From Sphingomonadales bacterium (GTDB lineage: Bacteria; Bacteroidota; Bacteroidia; UBA7662): DNA of 8,300 bases. The notes beneath the pieces are model-generated. The model did no database searches and was not told the origin of the DNA. It worked only from the letters and a program-made list of their open reading frames with translations. The stretch spans positions 1 to 8,300 of the forward strand of contig VHAW01000075.1 of the NCBI GenBank assembly GCA_016872225.1. Direction: 5' to 3'. Numbering within the stretch: position 1 is the first letter of the stretch; each line of letters begins with the position of its first letter. Shown here one piece after another: positions 1-6,401 of this stretch. Made by a program: the position numbers and the translations under genes.

Positions 1-14
1 TCTGTTGTTGACAT
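1..14 (-). CDS. rpsE: Small ribosomal subunit protein S5, first codons only (partial)
   Basis: An ATG lies at 14..12 on the minus strand, 18 bases after the rplR stop, and opens a frame reading Met-Ser-Thr-Thr before the window ends. In the spc operon the gene after rplR is almost always rpsE, which encodes S5, a 30S protein of the decoding and mRNA-entry region. The identification rests on gene order and spacing. Four residues are too few to prove it by sequence. No Shine-Dalgarno motif precedes the ATG; the leader is AT-rich. Confidence 0.6.
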
Positions 15-32
15 AATTTTTGGGTAAGAGAA

Positions 33-389
33 TTAAAATTGTAAACCGCCTTCACGAGCACCTTCTGCAAGGGCTTTGACCCTTCCATGATACAGATAAC
101 CACCACGATCAAAAACCACAGAGGTCACACCGGCAGCAAGAGCTTTCTCTGCTAACAATTTGCCAACAGCAGCGGACTGGTCAACACGGCGCGCCTTCAT
201 GTCCTTCAGCGACTTTTCGCGGGTGGAAGCCGCAACCAAAGTACGGCCGTTCAAATCGTCGATAATCTGTGCATAGATTTCAGTATTGGAACGGAAAACG
301 GATAAGCGGGGACGCTCCACAGTGCCCGCAATTTTCTTGCGGATTCCCCTGCGGATTCTGGAGCGGCGTTCGGTGCGATCTTGGTCCAT
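33..389 (-). CDS. rplR: Large ribosomal subunit protein L18
   Basis: L18 binds 5S rRNA and, with L5, docks it into the central protuberance of the 50S subunit. The 118-residue protein is the normal bacterial length. It has a basic, Arg-rich N-terminal segment (about residues 5-28, including RIRRGIRKKIAG), then the family motif RPRLSVFRSNTEIYAQIIDD (27-46), and ends with the typical AREGGLQF-type tail. The start at 389 gives the usual short N-terminus just before the TERRSRIRRG block. It follows rplF by 32 bases and precedes rpsE by 18 bases, the normal spc order. The upstream sequence is AT-rich with no Shine-Dalgarno motif. Identity is secure. Confidence 0.97.
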   Translation of the reverse strand: MDQDRTERRSRIRRGIRKKIAGTVERPRLSVFRSNTEIYAQIIDDLNGRTLVAASTREKSLKDMKARRVDQSAAVGKLLAEKALAAGVTSVVFDRGGYLYHGRVKALAEGAREGGLQF

Positions 390-421
390 GAATGAAATAA
401 AATATGGTTATTGAGATGTGG

Positions 422-976
422 TTATTTTTTGGCGGCAGATTTACCAGCCTTTTTGCGAAGGATTTCATCAACAAAACGAATACCTTTGCCTTTATAGGGT
501 TCAGGGGCGCGCAATGAACGAATTTTGGCAGCTACTTGGCCGAGCAATTCCTTGTCGTGACTGGATAAGGTCACGATAGGGTTTTTACCCTTCTCCGTAA
601 GAGTGGCCAGCTTAACTTCTTTGGGGATTTGCATAACAATCTCATGTGAATAACCCAATGCAAGTTCCAACAATTGACCGTTGGCATTGGCGCGATATCC
701 CACCCCGACCAACTCCTGTTGAAGAGTATACCCTTCGGAGACCCCTTTGATCATGCTAGCCAGCAAGGCACGGTACAAACCATGCAATGCGCGGTGACGT
801 TTGCTATCGGTAGGGCGAGTGAAGGTAGCTACACCGTCGTTAAGGTCGAGGCGAATGTCCGGATCCATTTGACGAAAAAGTTCGCCTTTGGGACCCTTGA
901 CCGTAATCAATTGATGAGTCACCTGAACCTGAACCCCTGCAGGGATGGCGAGGGGAAGTTTACCTATTCGTGACAT
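422..976 (-). CDS. rplF: Large ribosomal subunit protein L6
   Basis: L6 sits near the GTPase-associated centre of the 50S subunit and contacts the sarcin-ricin region of 23S rRNA. The 184-residue protein is of normal length and has the two repeated L6 domains. It opens with MSRIGKLPLAIPAGV, carries VKGPKGEL near residues 26-33, HRALHGLYRALLASMIKGVS near 61-80 and the GVGYRA segment at 91-96. The C-terminal family signature PEPYKGKGIRFVDE covers about 158-171 and is followed by a Lys-rich tail ending AAKK. It follows rpsH by 39 bases; that gap is AT-rich and shows no clear promoter or hairpin. The start is fixed by the conserved MSRIGK N-terminus. Confidence 0.98.
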   Translation of the reverse strand: MSRIGKLPLAIPAGVQVQVTHQLITVKGPKGELFRQMDPDIRLDLNDGVATFTRPTDSKRHRALHGLYRALLASMIKGVSEGYTLQQELVGVGYRANANGQLLELALGYSHEIVMQIPKEVKLATLTEKGKNPIVTLSSHDKELLGQVAAKIRSLRAPEPYKGKGIRFVDEILRKKAGKSAAKK

Positions 977-1015
977 GATACTATTTTGATAATGTTAAAA
1001 CAAATAAGCTTTGAA

Positions 1016-1411
1016 TTAAGAAACATAACAAAGGACCTCACCTCCTACATTGTGCCTGCGGGCTTCTTTATCGGTCATGATTCCTTTGTTGGTGGATAGG
1101 ATGGCAATACCCAAACCGTTGATGACCCGGGGCATATCTTCAGCCCCTTTGTAGGAGCGAAGGCCAGGACGACTTATACGTACCAACTCACGGATCACCG
1201 GTTCACCTGTGCCAGGAATGTATTTGAGGGCAATTTTGATATGCCCCTGAGGACCCTCGTCTTCAAATTTATAATTCGCAATATAGCCTTTGTCAAACAA
1301 AACCTTGGTGATGGCTTTCTTGACATTCGAGGCAGGAATCTCGACAATACGATGCCTAGCCTTCATGGCATTACGTAGGCGGGTTAAATAATCGGCAATT
1401 GGATCAGTCAT
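1016..1411 (-). CDS. rpsH: Small ribosomal subunit protein S8
   Basis: S8 is a primary 16S rRNA binder that organises the central domain of the 30S subunit. The 131-residue protein has the standard opening MTDPIADYLTRLRNAMKARH and the C-terminal signature STNKGIMTDKEARRHNVGGE at about residues 106-125, ending in LCYVS. In E. coli S8 also represses the spc operon by binding mRNA at the rplX-rplE junction; no equivalent site is evident here because those genes overlap. It follows rpsN after 61 bases, the longest gap in the window. The start at 1411 is the conserved N-terminus, and no Shine-Dalgarno motif precedes it. Confidence 0.98.
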   Translation of the reverse strand: MTDPIADYLTRLRNAMKARHRIVEIPASNVKKAITKVLFDKGYIANYKFEDEGPQGHIKIALKYIPGTGEPVIRELVRISRPGLRSYKGAEDMPRVINGLGIAILSTNKGIMTDKEARRHNVGGEVLCYVS

Positions 1412-1472
1412 AGTGTTAAACGATAGATATGCTAAAATTTGGGTATAACCTGTGAAACAATAAACGAAAAGA
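1412..1472 (-). other. rpsN-rpsH intergenic gap, no assigned signal
   Basis: This 61-base spacer is the longest in the cluster. It is AT-rich and, read on the minus strand, contains two copies of TCGTTTA, one near each end. I see no GC-rich hairpin followed by a T run, no Bacteroidota-type TAnnTTTG promoter element in the coding direction, and no Shine-Dalgarno motif before rpsH. It is most simply a cotranscribed spacer. Confidence 0.4.
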
Positions 1473-1742
1473 TTACCAAGATGATTTGGTTACCCCGGGA
1501 ATTAGCCCGGCAGAGGCCATTTTGCGGAACAGAACCCTTGAGATTCCAAACTGACGCATGAAACCACGGGGACGCCCGGATATGCTGCAACGGTTGTGCA
1601 ATCGAACCGGGGAGGCATTGCGAGGAAGTTTTTGGAGTCCAATCAAATCGCCTGCTTCTTTAAGGGCTTTACGCTTAGCGGCATACCGCTCAACGGTTTT
1701 GAGTCGCTTAACATCTCTGGCTTTAATACCTTCTTTGGCCAT
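1473..1742 (-). CDS. rpsN: Small ribosomal subunit protein S14, zinc-free form
   Basis: S14 belongs to the head of the 30S subunit and packs near S3, S10 and S19. The 89-residue length and the motif RLHNRCSISGRPRGFMRQFG (residues 47-66) match the longer, zinc-independent (C-minus) form. Only one cysteine is present (Cys52), so the paired CxxC zinc ligands of the short form are absent. The tail IPGVTKSSW is typical of the family. It starts two bases after the rplE stop, which suggests translational coupling, and is followed by a 61-base gap before rpsH. Start choice is supported by the conserved MAKEGIKARD N-terminus. Confidence 0.98.
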   Translation of the reverse strand: MAKEGIKARDVKRLKTVERYAAKRKALKEAGDLIGLQKLPRNASPVRLHNRCSISGRPRGFMRQFGISRVLFRKMASAGLIPGVTKSSW

Positions 1743-1744
1743 GA

Positions 1745-2302
1745 TTAATTCTTTGAAGATTTAAAGGGAAGACCCAGCTCAGCCAACAGCGCTTTGGCTT
1801 CTTCGTCATTACGGGCTGTGGTCACAAAAGTGATATGCATACCGTTGATCTTATTGACTTTGTCAATATTGATCTCTGGAAAAATGATTTGTTCGGTAAC
1901 ACCAAGGGTATAATTACCACGACCATCGAACCCTTTGGATGGGATACCTTTGAAATCGCGAACCCTGGGCAGAGCCACGGCAACCAATCGATCGAGGAAT
2001 TCGTACATGCGCTCATTTCGAAGAGTCACTTTGACTCCAATCGGCATTTTCTCGCGGAGTTTGAAATTCGATATCGCCTTCCGTGACAAGGTGGTTACTG
2101 CTTTCTGACCGGTGATTTGGGTGATTTCACCGATTGCATTATCAATAAGTTTCTTGTCCGAAACCGCAGCGCCTACCCCTTGGTTTATGCAGATTTTGGT
2201 AAGGCGGGGAACCTCCATTACATTCTTGTAACCAAACTTTTCCTTGAGGGCGGGAATAACCTCCTCTGCAAATTTGTTCTTAAGTCTTACGTGATAGTTC
2301 AT
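1745..2302 (-). CDS. rplE: Large ribosomal subunit protein L5
   Basis: L5 binds 5S rRNA and contacts the P-site tRNA and the 30S head through an intersubunit bridge. The 185-residue protein is normal in length. Recognisable segments are VPRLTKICINQGVG (31-44), TGQKAVTTLSRKAISNFKLR (64-83), the KMPIGVKVTLR block (85-95), LPRVRDFKGIPSKGFDGRGN (111-130) and the EQIIFPEI motif (137-144). Its ATG overlaps the rplX stop in an ATGA junction, so ribosomes probably pass directly from rplX. It ends two bases before rpsN. Identity is secure. Confidence 0.98.
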   Translation of the reverse strand: MNYHVRLKNKFAEEVIPALKEKFGYKNVMEVPRLTKICINQGVGAAVSDKKLIDNAIGEITQITGQKAVTTLSRKAISNFKLREKMPIGVKVTLRNERMYEFLDRLVAVALPRVRDFKGIPSKGFDGRGNYTLGVTEQIIFPEINIDKVNKINGMHITFVTTARNDEEAKALLAELGLPFKSSKN

Positions 2303-2646
2303 GAGGGGATAATTTCCTGATTAATTTTGGCAAAGCGTACCAATTCTCCAGCATCGTTGAGTTTACGTCCAACGCGAGTAGGCTTATTCCCAACAAGAAG
2401 TATGAGATTGGAAATGTGAATGGGGGCTTCCCTTTTGATAATCCCACCGTTGGGAGAAGCGGCTGATGGTTTCGTATGACGGCTGACGAGGTTTAAACCC
2501 TCCACCACGGCACGATTGCTTTCGCGCTTCATCTCGAGAATGCGACCTCGCTTACCCTTGCTGTCACCGGCAATCACCTGCACCATATCCCCCTTGCGGA
2601 GTTTAGGTTTGGCAACCGGTATTTCGTGTATTTTAGATTTTTTCAT
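2299..2646 (-). CDS. rplX: Large ribosomal subunit protein L24
   Basis: L24 is an assembly initiator that binds the 5' domain of 23S rRNA and lies near the exit of the peptide tunnel. The 115-residue protein carries a KOW motif at about residues 17-44 (LRKGDMVQVIAGDSKGKRGR region), followed by the VEGLNLVSRHTKPSAASPNG segment typical of L24 and the HISNLILL strand. The first ~14 residues are a short basic lead. The TGA stop overlaps the rplE start by four bases; this is the only TGA stop among the complete genes. It follows rplN by 12 bases without a Shine-Dalgarno motif. Confidence 0.97.
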   Translation of the reverse strand: MKKSKIHEIPVAKPKLRKGDMVQVIAGDSKGKRGRILEMKRESNRAVVEGLNLVSRHTKPSAASPNGGIIKREAPIHISNLILLVGNKPTRVGRKLNDAGELVRFAKINQEIIPS

Positions 2647-2658
2647 AACAAAAGAATA

Positions 2659-3027
2659 TTAAAGAACCTCCGGGGCCAAAGAAATGATTTTCATAAATTG
2701 CTTTTCGCGCAACTCTCTAGCAACAGGACCAAAGATGCGGGTACCCCTGGGTTCATCTTGAGCATTCAAAAGCACGACCGCGTTATCATCAAAGCGGATA
2801 TAAGATCCATCCCTGCGGCGTACCTCTTTAACGGTCCTCACGACTACTGCTTTTGAAACGGTTCCTTTCTTGGCATTTCCTGTAGGAATTGCCGATTTGA
2901 TGGAAACCACAATTTTATCGCCTATACTGGCATAGCGCTTCCCTGTGCCCCCGAGAACACGAATGCAAAGCACTTCTTTGGCGCCGCTGTTGTCGGCTAC
3001 CGCCAGTCTGCTTTCCTGTTGTACCAT
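2659..3027 (-). CDS. rplN: Large ribosomal subunit protein L14
   Basis: L14 binds 23S rRNA near the subunit interface, forms intersubunit bridges and is the docking site for the ribosome silencing factor RsfS in bacteria. The 122-residue length is exactly typical. The protein opens MVQQESRLAVADNSGAKEVL and has the family segments GDKIVVSIKSAIP (37-49) and DEPRGTRIFGPVARELRE (91-108). It follows rpsQ after 38 AT-rich bases and leads to rplX after 12. No alternative start is needed, since the N-terminus aligns with the conserved MVQxES opening. Confidence 0.98.
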   Translation of the reverse strand: MVQQESRLAVADNSGAKEVLCIRVLGGTGKRYASIGDKIVVSIKSAIPTGNAKKGTVSKAVVVRTVKEVRRRDGSYIRFDDNAVVLLNAQDEPRGTRIFGPVARELREKQFMKIISLAPEVL

Positions 3028-3065
3028 GATTGATTATTTGTGATAGTAGTAGTCTGATGAAAGTA

Positions 3066-3374
3066 TTATTTGGCTCTCTCAATGATTTCAACCAAGCGCC
3101 AGCATTTGTTTTTGCTTAGTGGGCGGGTTTCCACAATGCGTACGCGGTCACCTACATTACATTGGTTTTGTTCATCATGGGCCATAAATTTCCTTGAACT
3201 TTTCATGAACTTATGATACATACTGTCCTTCACCTTCTTCTCTACAGAAATGGTAATGGACTTGTTCATTTTATTAGAAACCACTACGCCAATTTTTTCT
3301 TTGCGTGCAGCACGTTGCTCAGCGTTCTTTGAGGTGGATTGGGCAGCTATTCCAGCGATTTGGTTATCTTCCAT
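3066..3374 (-). CDS. rpsQ: Small ribosomal subunit protein S17 with N-terminal extension
   Basis: S17 is a primary 16S rRNA binder with an OB fold in the body of the 30S subunit. The core runs from about residue 26 (KEKIGVVVSNKMNKSITISV) through KFMAHDEQNQCNVGD (62-76) and ETRPLSKNKCWRLVEIIERA (82-101). At 102 residues it is longer than the usual 80-90. Compared with E. coli S17 as I recall it, about 19 extra residues lie at the N-terminus, rich in Ala, Gln, Asn and Ser. Between Met1 and Met36 the frame has no ATG, and the stretch I read up to the core has no GTG or TTG codon, so the extension cannot be trimmed to a common start. It follows rpmC by 11 bases. Confidence 0.97.
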   Translation of the reverse strand: MEDNQIAGIAAQSTSKNAEQRAARKEKIGVVVSNKMNKSITISVEKKVKDSMYHKFMKSSRKFMAHDEQNQCNVGDRVRIVETRPLSKNKCWRLVEIIERAK

Positions 3375-3385
3375 GGGGCAGATGA

Positions 3386-3589
3386 TTAGGCGTTAGGGAT
3401 TTGACGCAAACGAGCGTTAAGTTCGGTCATGGTTCTTGCAACTTCTCTGCGGGTTTCGCGGATGCGCATTGGGTTTTCGACAGCTGAAACCACCTGAGTA
3501 AAACGCAGCTTCTGGAGAGTGGCCTTCTCGTCTCGAATGTGTTCTTGCAATTCGTTAACGCTAAGGGATTTTAAATCTGTTTTTTTCAT
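3386..3589 (-). CDS. rpmC: Large ribosomal subunit protein L29
   Basis: L29 is a small, mostly helical protein near the tunnel exit of the 50S subunit, beside L23. The 67-residue protein shows the family pattern: MKKTDLKSLSVNELQEHIRD at the start, a helix with LQKLRFTQVVSAVENPMRIR (26-45), and a C-terminal helix containing RREVARTMTELNARLRQI (47-64). Two long amphipathic helices with the conserved NP-x-R-I-R turn support the call. It follows rplP after a 57-base gap, one of the two longest in the window, and precedes rpsQ by 11 bases. No Shine-Dalgarno motif is seen. Confidence 0.96.
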   Translation of the reverse strand: MKKTDLKSLSVNELQEHIRDEKATLQKLRFTQVVSAVENPMRIRETRREVARTMTELNARLRQIPNA

Positions 3590-3646
3590 GATAGCAACGA
3601 AAAATGTTTCTTGAAGGTCTACTGGGTTTTGTTTGCTAAAACTGGA
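3590..3646 (-). other. rplP-rpmC intergenic gap with weak inverted repeat
   Basis: This 57-base spacer has no gene. A 6-base inverted repeat is visible: tagcaa at 3592-3597 and ttgcta at 3633-3638 on the plus strand, with about 35 bases between. On the transcript the inner arm ends five bases before the rpmC ATG (3589). The stem is short and AT-rich and the loop long, so a functional hairpin is doubtful. No terminator or promoter is recognisable. Confidence 0.3.
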
Positions 3647-4087
3647 TTAAGATAAAGCGCTCTTGGCTTCGTTCACGAAATCACGACGAACCACAAAAGA
3701 GGTGGAGACCGGAAGTTTCTGGGCAGCCAAACGAAGAGCTTCACGAGCCACATCCAGGGGCACACCCTCTGCCTCAAAAATCAAAGTCCCAGGCTTCACC
3801 ACCGCTACCCAATACTCCGGTGAGCCTTTCCCCTTACCCATACGAACTTCGGCAGGCTTTTTGGTGATGGGTTTGTCTGGAAAAATACGAATCCAAACCT
3901 GTCCCTCCCTTTTCATGAAGCGGGTTACCGCAATACGAGCGGATTCAATTTGACGCGAGGTAATCCATTTGGCCTCAAGCGACTTGAGCCCAAAACTGCC
4001 AAACGACAATTCGGCGCCTCGTGTAGCCATTCCGTGCACTCGGCCTTTATGGGTTTTGCGGAACTTAGTTCTTTTAGGTTGTAACAT
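3647..4087 (-). CDS. rplP: Large ribosomal subunit protein L16
   Basis: L16 is a late-assembling 50S protein that helps position A-site and P-site tRNA. The protein opens MLQPKRTKFRKTHKGR and includes ELSFGSFGLKSLEA (26-39), IRIFPDKPITKKPAEVRMGK (67-86) and KGKGSPEYWVA. The arginine in VRMGKGKG (Arg82) aligns with E. coli L16 Arg81, the residue hydroxylated by YcfD; whether this organism modifies it is unknown. At 146 residues it is about ten longer than E. coli L16, with the extra length at the C-terminus (VNEAKSALS). It begins 22 bases after the rpsC stop. Confidence 0.98.
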   Translation of the reverse strand: MLQPKRTKFRKTHKGRVHGMATRGAELSFGSFGLKSLEAKWITSRQIESARIAVTRFMKREGQVWIRIFPDKPITKKPAEVRMGKGKGSPEYWVAVVKPGTLIFEAEGVPLDVAREALRLAAQKLPVSTSFVVRRDFVNEAKSALS

Positions 4088-4109
4088 GGCTATAAGATTA
4101 CCTATTCAC

Positions 4110-4895
4110 TTAATTTCTGTTGCGACGATCTCCACCACGGCCTTCGGGGCGGCCTTCTCCACGAGGGCCACGACGATCCCTACCCCCTGGACGTTCTCCA
4201 CGACCACCCTGCTCGAAACGTGGAGCACCCGATCCGGCGCTTACACCGACATTGGGAGAAAGGTCTCTCTTACTGAAAACTTCACCACGGCAAATCCAAA
4301 CTTTAACACCGATTTTACCATAAACAGTCTGAGCTTCTTTCAGAGCATAATCGATATCTGCGCGAAGCGTGTGCAATGGAACACGGCCTTCTTTGTATTG
4401 CTCGGTACGGGCAATTTCAGCACCGCCCAAACGGCCTGAAACCATAACTTTGATACCCTCGGCATTGAGACGCATGGTGCTTGCCAAAGCCATTTTCATA
4501 GCACGGCGGAAGGAAACACGGCCCTCAAGTTGACGTGCAATGTTTTCTGCTACTAACGCCGCTTCCAATTCAGGCTTCTTGATCTCATGGATGTTAATCT
4601 GTATTTCTTTTTGAGTCAATTTCTTGATTTCTTCCTTAATACGATCTACCTCTTGGCCTTGCTTACCGATAACAATACCTGGACGGCTCGTGTGAATCGT
4701 AATGATAATCCGCTTGAGGGTACGCTCCAACACAAGTTTGGCGATACCTCCGTTATTGATGCGGGCATTGAGGTAACGACGGATTTTATCATCCTCCAGA
4801 ATTTTGTCGGCATAGTTGTTGCCGCCAAACCAGTTAGAATCCCAGCCTTTGATGTACCCCAGCCTAAGGCTGATTGGATTGGTTTTTTGTCCCAT
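4110..4895 (-). CDS. rpsC: Small ribosomal subunit protein S3 with Arg/Gly-rich tail
   Basis: S3 lies at the mRNA entry channel of the 30S head. The protein opens MGQKTNPISLRLGYIKGWDS. A KH domain has its GxxG loop at Gly77-Lys-Gln-Gly80 (within SRPGIVIGKQGQEV), and the C-terminal S3 domain has GRVSFRRAMKMALASTM (125-141) and VSGRLGGAEIARTEQYKEGR (152-171). Arg130, Arg131 and Lys134 match the basic residues that E. coli S3 uses for mRNA unwinding. It is 261 residues long against 233 in E. coli. The extra length is a low-complexity tail, with 22 of the last 32 residues Gly or Arg. The start is four bases after the rplV stop. Confidence 0.98.
   Translation of the reverse strand: MGQKTNPISLRLGYIKGWDSNWFGGNNYADKILEDDKIRRYLNARINNGGIAKLVLERTLKRIIITIHTSRPGIVIGKQGQEVDRIKEEIKKLTQKEIQINIHEIKKPELEAALVAENIARQLEGRVSFRRAMKMALASTMRLNAEGIKVMVSGRLGGAEIARTEQYKEGRVPLHTLRADIDYALKEAQTVYGKIGVKVWICRGEVFSKRDLSPNVGVSAGSGAPRFEQGGRGERPGGRDRRGPRGEGRPEGRGGDRRNRN
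4113..4208 (-). repeat. Low-complexity Arg/Gly coding tract in rpsC
   Basis: This stretch encodes S3 residues 230-261, of which 11 are Gly and 11 are Arg, interspersed with Glu, Asp, Pro and Asn. The DNA is a run of imperfect repeats built around CGTGG/GGACG-type units and looks more GC-rich than its surroundings. It is not a perfect tandem repeat. Such tracts change length easily, so variation between related strains would be expected. Confidence 0.7.
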
Positions 4896-4899
4896 TCGA

Positions 4900-5259
4900 T
4901 TAAGCGTTTTCGGTATTGACGGATGCGTCCACGACGATGGTAATGTGATTGGATCTTTTGAGGATACGGTGGCCTCTTCCCTGGGGCGCAGGGCGCAGCC
5001 TTTTCATCATTCTACCCCCGTCCACAAAAATTTTCTTCACATAAAGCGACGATGCTTCAAGGCTTTGATCTTCGTTCTTGCGCATCCAATTGGCTACAGC
5101 TGACATCAGCAATTTTTCAAGACGAATAGAGGCATCCTTCTTGGAAAATTTCAATAAACCTTGGGCTTGGTCCACCTGACGGCCCCTAATCATATCGGCC
5201 AAAAGACGCATCTTCTGAGGCGATGTTGGACAATCTCTAAGCATAGCTTGTGCTTCCAT
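4900..5259 (-). CDS. rplV: Large ribosomal subunit protein L22
   Basis: L22 contacts all domains of 23S rRNA, and its long hairpin lines the narrow part of the peptide exit tunnel, where macrolide-resistance changes arise. The 119-residue protein has the core motif CPTSPQKMRLLADMIRGRQV (10-29), the KFSKKDASIRLEKLLMSAVANW helix region (37-58) and the tunnel hairpin about 76-101 (FVDGGRMMKRLRPAPQGRGH). The hairpin looks complete, with no insertion or deletion evident. Many Bacteroidota L22 proteins have a longer N-terminus; this one starts only nine residues before the Cys-Pro-Thr-Ser motif, as in E. coli. It is eight bases from rpsS and four from rpsC. Confidence 0.98.
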   Translation of the reverse strand: MEAQAMLRDCPTSPQKMRLLADMIRGRQVDQAQGLLKFSKKDASIRLEKLLMSAVANWMRKNEDQSLEASSLYVKKIFVDGGRMMKRLRPAPQGRGHRILKRSNHITIVVDASVNTENA

Positions 5260-5267
5260 GGCTAAAA

Positions 5268-5534
5268 TTATTTGCGGTTTCCGGAGTGACCTCGGAACGT
5301 ACGGGTTGGTGAAAACTCACCCAGTTTGTGGCCAACCATGTTTTCGGTGACATAAACCGGGATGAACTTATTACCATTATGGACGGCAATAGTATGTCCA
5401 ACAAATTCAGGAATCACCATGGACCTTCTGGACCATGTTTTGACGACTGTTTTTTTGGCGCCATTGTTCATGGACTCGATTTTCCGTTCGAGGGTGTAAT
5501 CGACAAATGGACCTTTTTTGAGAGAGCGAGGCAT
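5268..5534 (-). CDS. rpsS: Small ribosomal subunit protein S19
   Basis: S19 forms part of the 30S head with S13 and reaches towards the A-site tRNA and the 50S central protuberance. The 88-residue protein opens MPRSLKKGPFVDYTLERKIE, has KTWSRRSMVIPEFVGHTIAV (32-51), and carries the family signature PVYVTENMVGHKLGEFSPTR (59-78) followed by TFRGHSG. The length is typical. It follows rplB after 36 AT-rich bases that contain no recognisable promoter, and is followed by rplV after eight bases. Identity is secure. Confidence 0.98.
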   Translation of the reverse strand: MPRSLKKGPFVDYTLERKIESMNNGAKKTVVKTWSRRSMVIPEFVGHTIAVHNGNKFIPVYVTENMVGHKLGEFSPTRTFRGHSGNRK

Positions 5535-5570
5535 AGACTTTTAAATAATGGTCTGTTAAATGATAGTGAA

Positions 5571-6392
5571 TTAGCTACGACGCTTCACGATGAGACGATC
5601 AGATGGACGCTTTCCTCGACGAGTTTTGTAACCTTTGGAAGGAATGCCCTTGCGAGAACGGGGATGTCCACCTGAAGCGCGTCCTTCACCACCACCCATC
5701 GGATGATCGACAGGGTTCATGGCGACACCACGAACACGAGGCCGGCGACCCAACCAACGAGATCGCCCGGCTTTACCACTGATTTCCAACAAATGGTCCT
5801 CATTGGTCAGAGTACCAATAGTAGCAGTACAAGATTGCAAAACCATTCTGGTTTCGCCGGATGGCAACTTGATGATGGCGTATTGTCCATCGCGGGCCGC
5901 AAGTACCGCTGAATTTCCGGCCGAGCGGACCATTTGACCGCCACGCCCTGGACGAAGTTCAATGTTATGAATACTGGATCCCAACGGGACTTCCGATAAG
6001 AATAAACAATTTCCGATATCAGGGGTCGCTTTTTTGCCGGACATCACCGTAGCTCCTACCTTCAACCCTTTGGGAGCGAGGATGTACCGTTTTTCGCCGT
6101 CTGTGTAGAACAACAAAGCAATAAAAGCGGAACGATTGGGATCGTACTCTACGCTTTGTACGGTAGCGGGGATATCGTGTTTATCACGGCGGAAATCCAC
6201 CAAACGGTACATTCTTTTGTGACCACCCCCGATATAACGCATGGTCATGCGTCCATCGCGGTTACGTCCACCGGACTTGGAAAGCGGAACCATGAGGGAT
6301 TTCTCCGGCTTATCCGTCGTAAGCTCCGAGAAGGTATTGGCAACCTTGAATCGGAGGCTAGGGGTTAGTGGCTTAAATCGTTTAACTGGCAT
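5571..6392 (-). CDS. rplB: Large ribosomal subunit protein L2
   Basis: L2 is a core 50S protein required for subunit association and full peptidyl-transferase activity. The 273-residue length is standard. An OB-like N-terminal RNA-binding domain includes GGRNRDGRMTMRYIGGGHKR (41-60); the SH3-like second domain follows, with IHNIELRPGRGGQMVRSAG (141-159). The C-terminal part has the signature RGVAMNPVDHPMGGGEGRAS (221-240); His230 corresponds to E. coli His229, which is important for activity. The tail SKGYKTRRGKRPSDRLIVKR is typical. It begins nine bases after the rplW stop. Start is fixed by the conserved MPVKRFKPLTPSLR opening. Confidence 0.99.
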   Translation of the reverse strand: MPVKRFKPLTPSLRFKVANTFSELTTDKPEKSLMVPLSKSGGRNRDGRMTMRYIGGGHKRMYRLVDFRRDKHDIPATVQSVEYDPNRSAFIALLFYTDGEKRYILAPKGLKVGATVMSGKKATPDIGNCLFLSEVPLGSSIHNIELRPGRGGQMVRSAGNSAVLAARDGQYAIIKLPSGETRMVLQSCTATIGTLTNEDHLLEISGKAGRSRWLGRRPRVRGVAMNPVDHPMGGGEGRASGGHPRSRKGIPSKGYKTRRGKRPSDRLIVKRRS

Positions 6393-6401
6393 AACAATAG
6401 T

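Noticed and set aside
977..1015. A TTATTTG sequence on the minus strand before rplF as a possible internal promoter
   Set aside because: It lacks the two-base spacer of the Bacteroidota -7 element and a convincing -33 element, and the AT-rich spacer makes such matches common.
1412..1472. A possible promoter-like TA-TTTG element in the rpsN-rpsH gap on the plus strand
   Set aside because: The spacing is wrong (TAAAATTTG has three bases between TA and TTTG), no -33 element fits, and it would read antisense into rpsN.
2305..2322. AGGA about 14 bases before the rplE ATG as a Shine-Dalgarno motif
   Set aside because: It lies too far from the start and inside the rplX coding sequence, and no other gene of the cluster has such a motif.
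3969..4439. A 156-codon open frame on the plus strand, opposite rpsC and rplP
   Set aside because: It lies wholly antisense to two conserved ribosomal genes, crosses their junction and has no recognisable domain. The open frame follows from the codon pattern of the opposite strand, especially the Arg/Gly tract.
5535..5570. A short AGAC/GTCT inverted repeat in the rplB-rpsS gap as a terminator
   Set aside because: Four pairs with no GC-rich stem and no T run after it; a terminator here would cut the operon.
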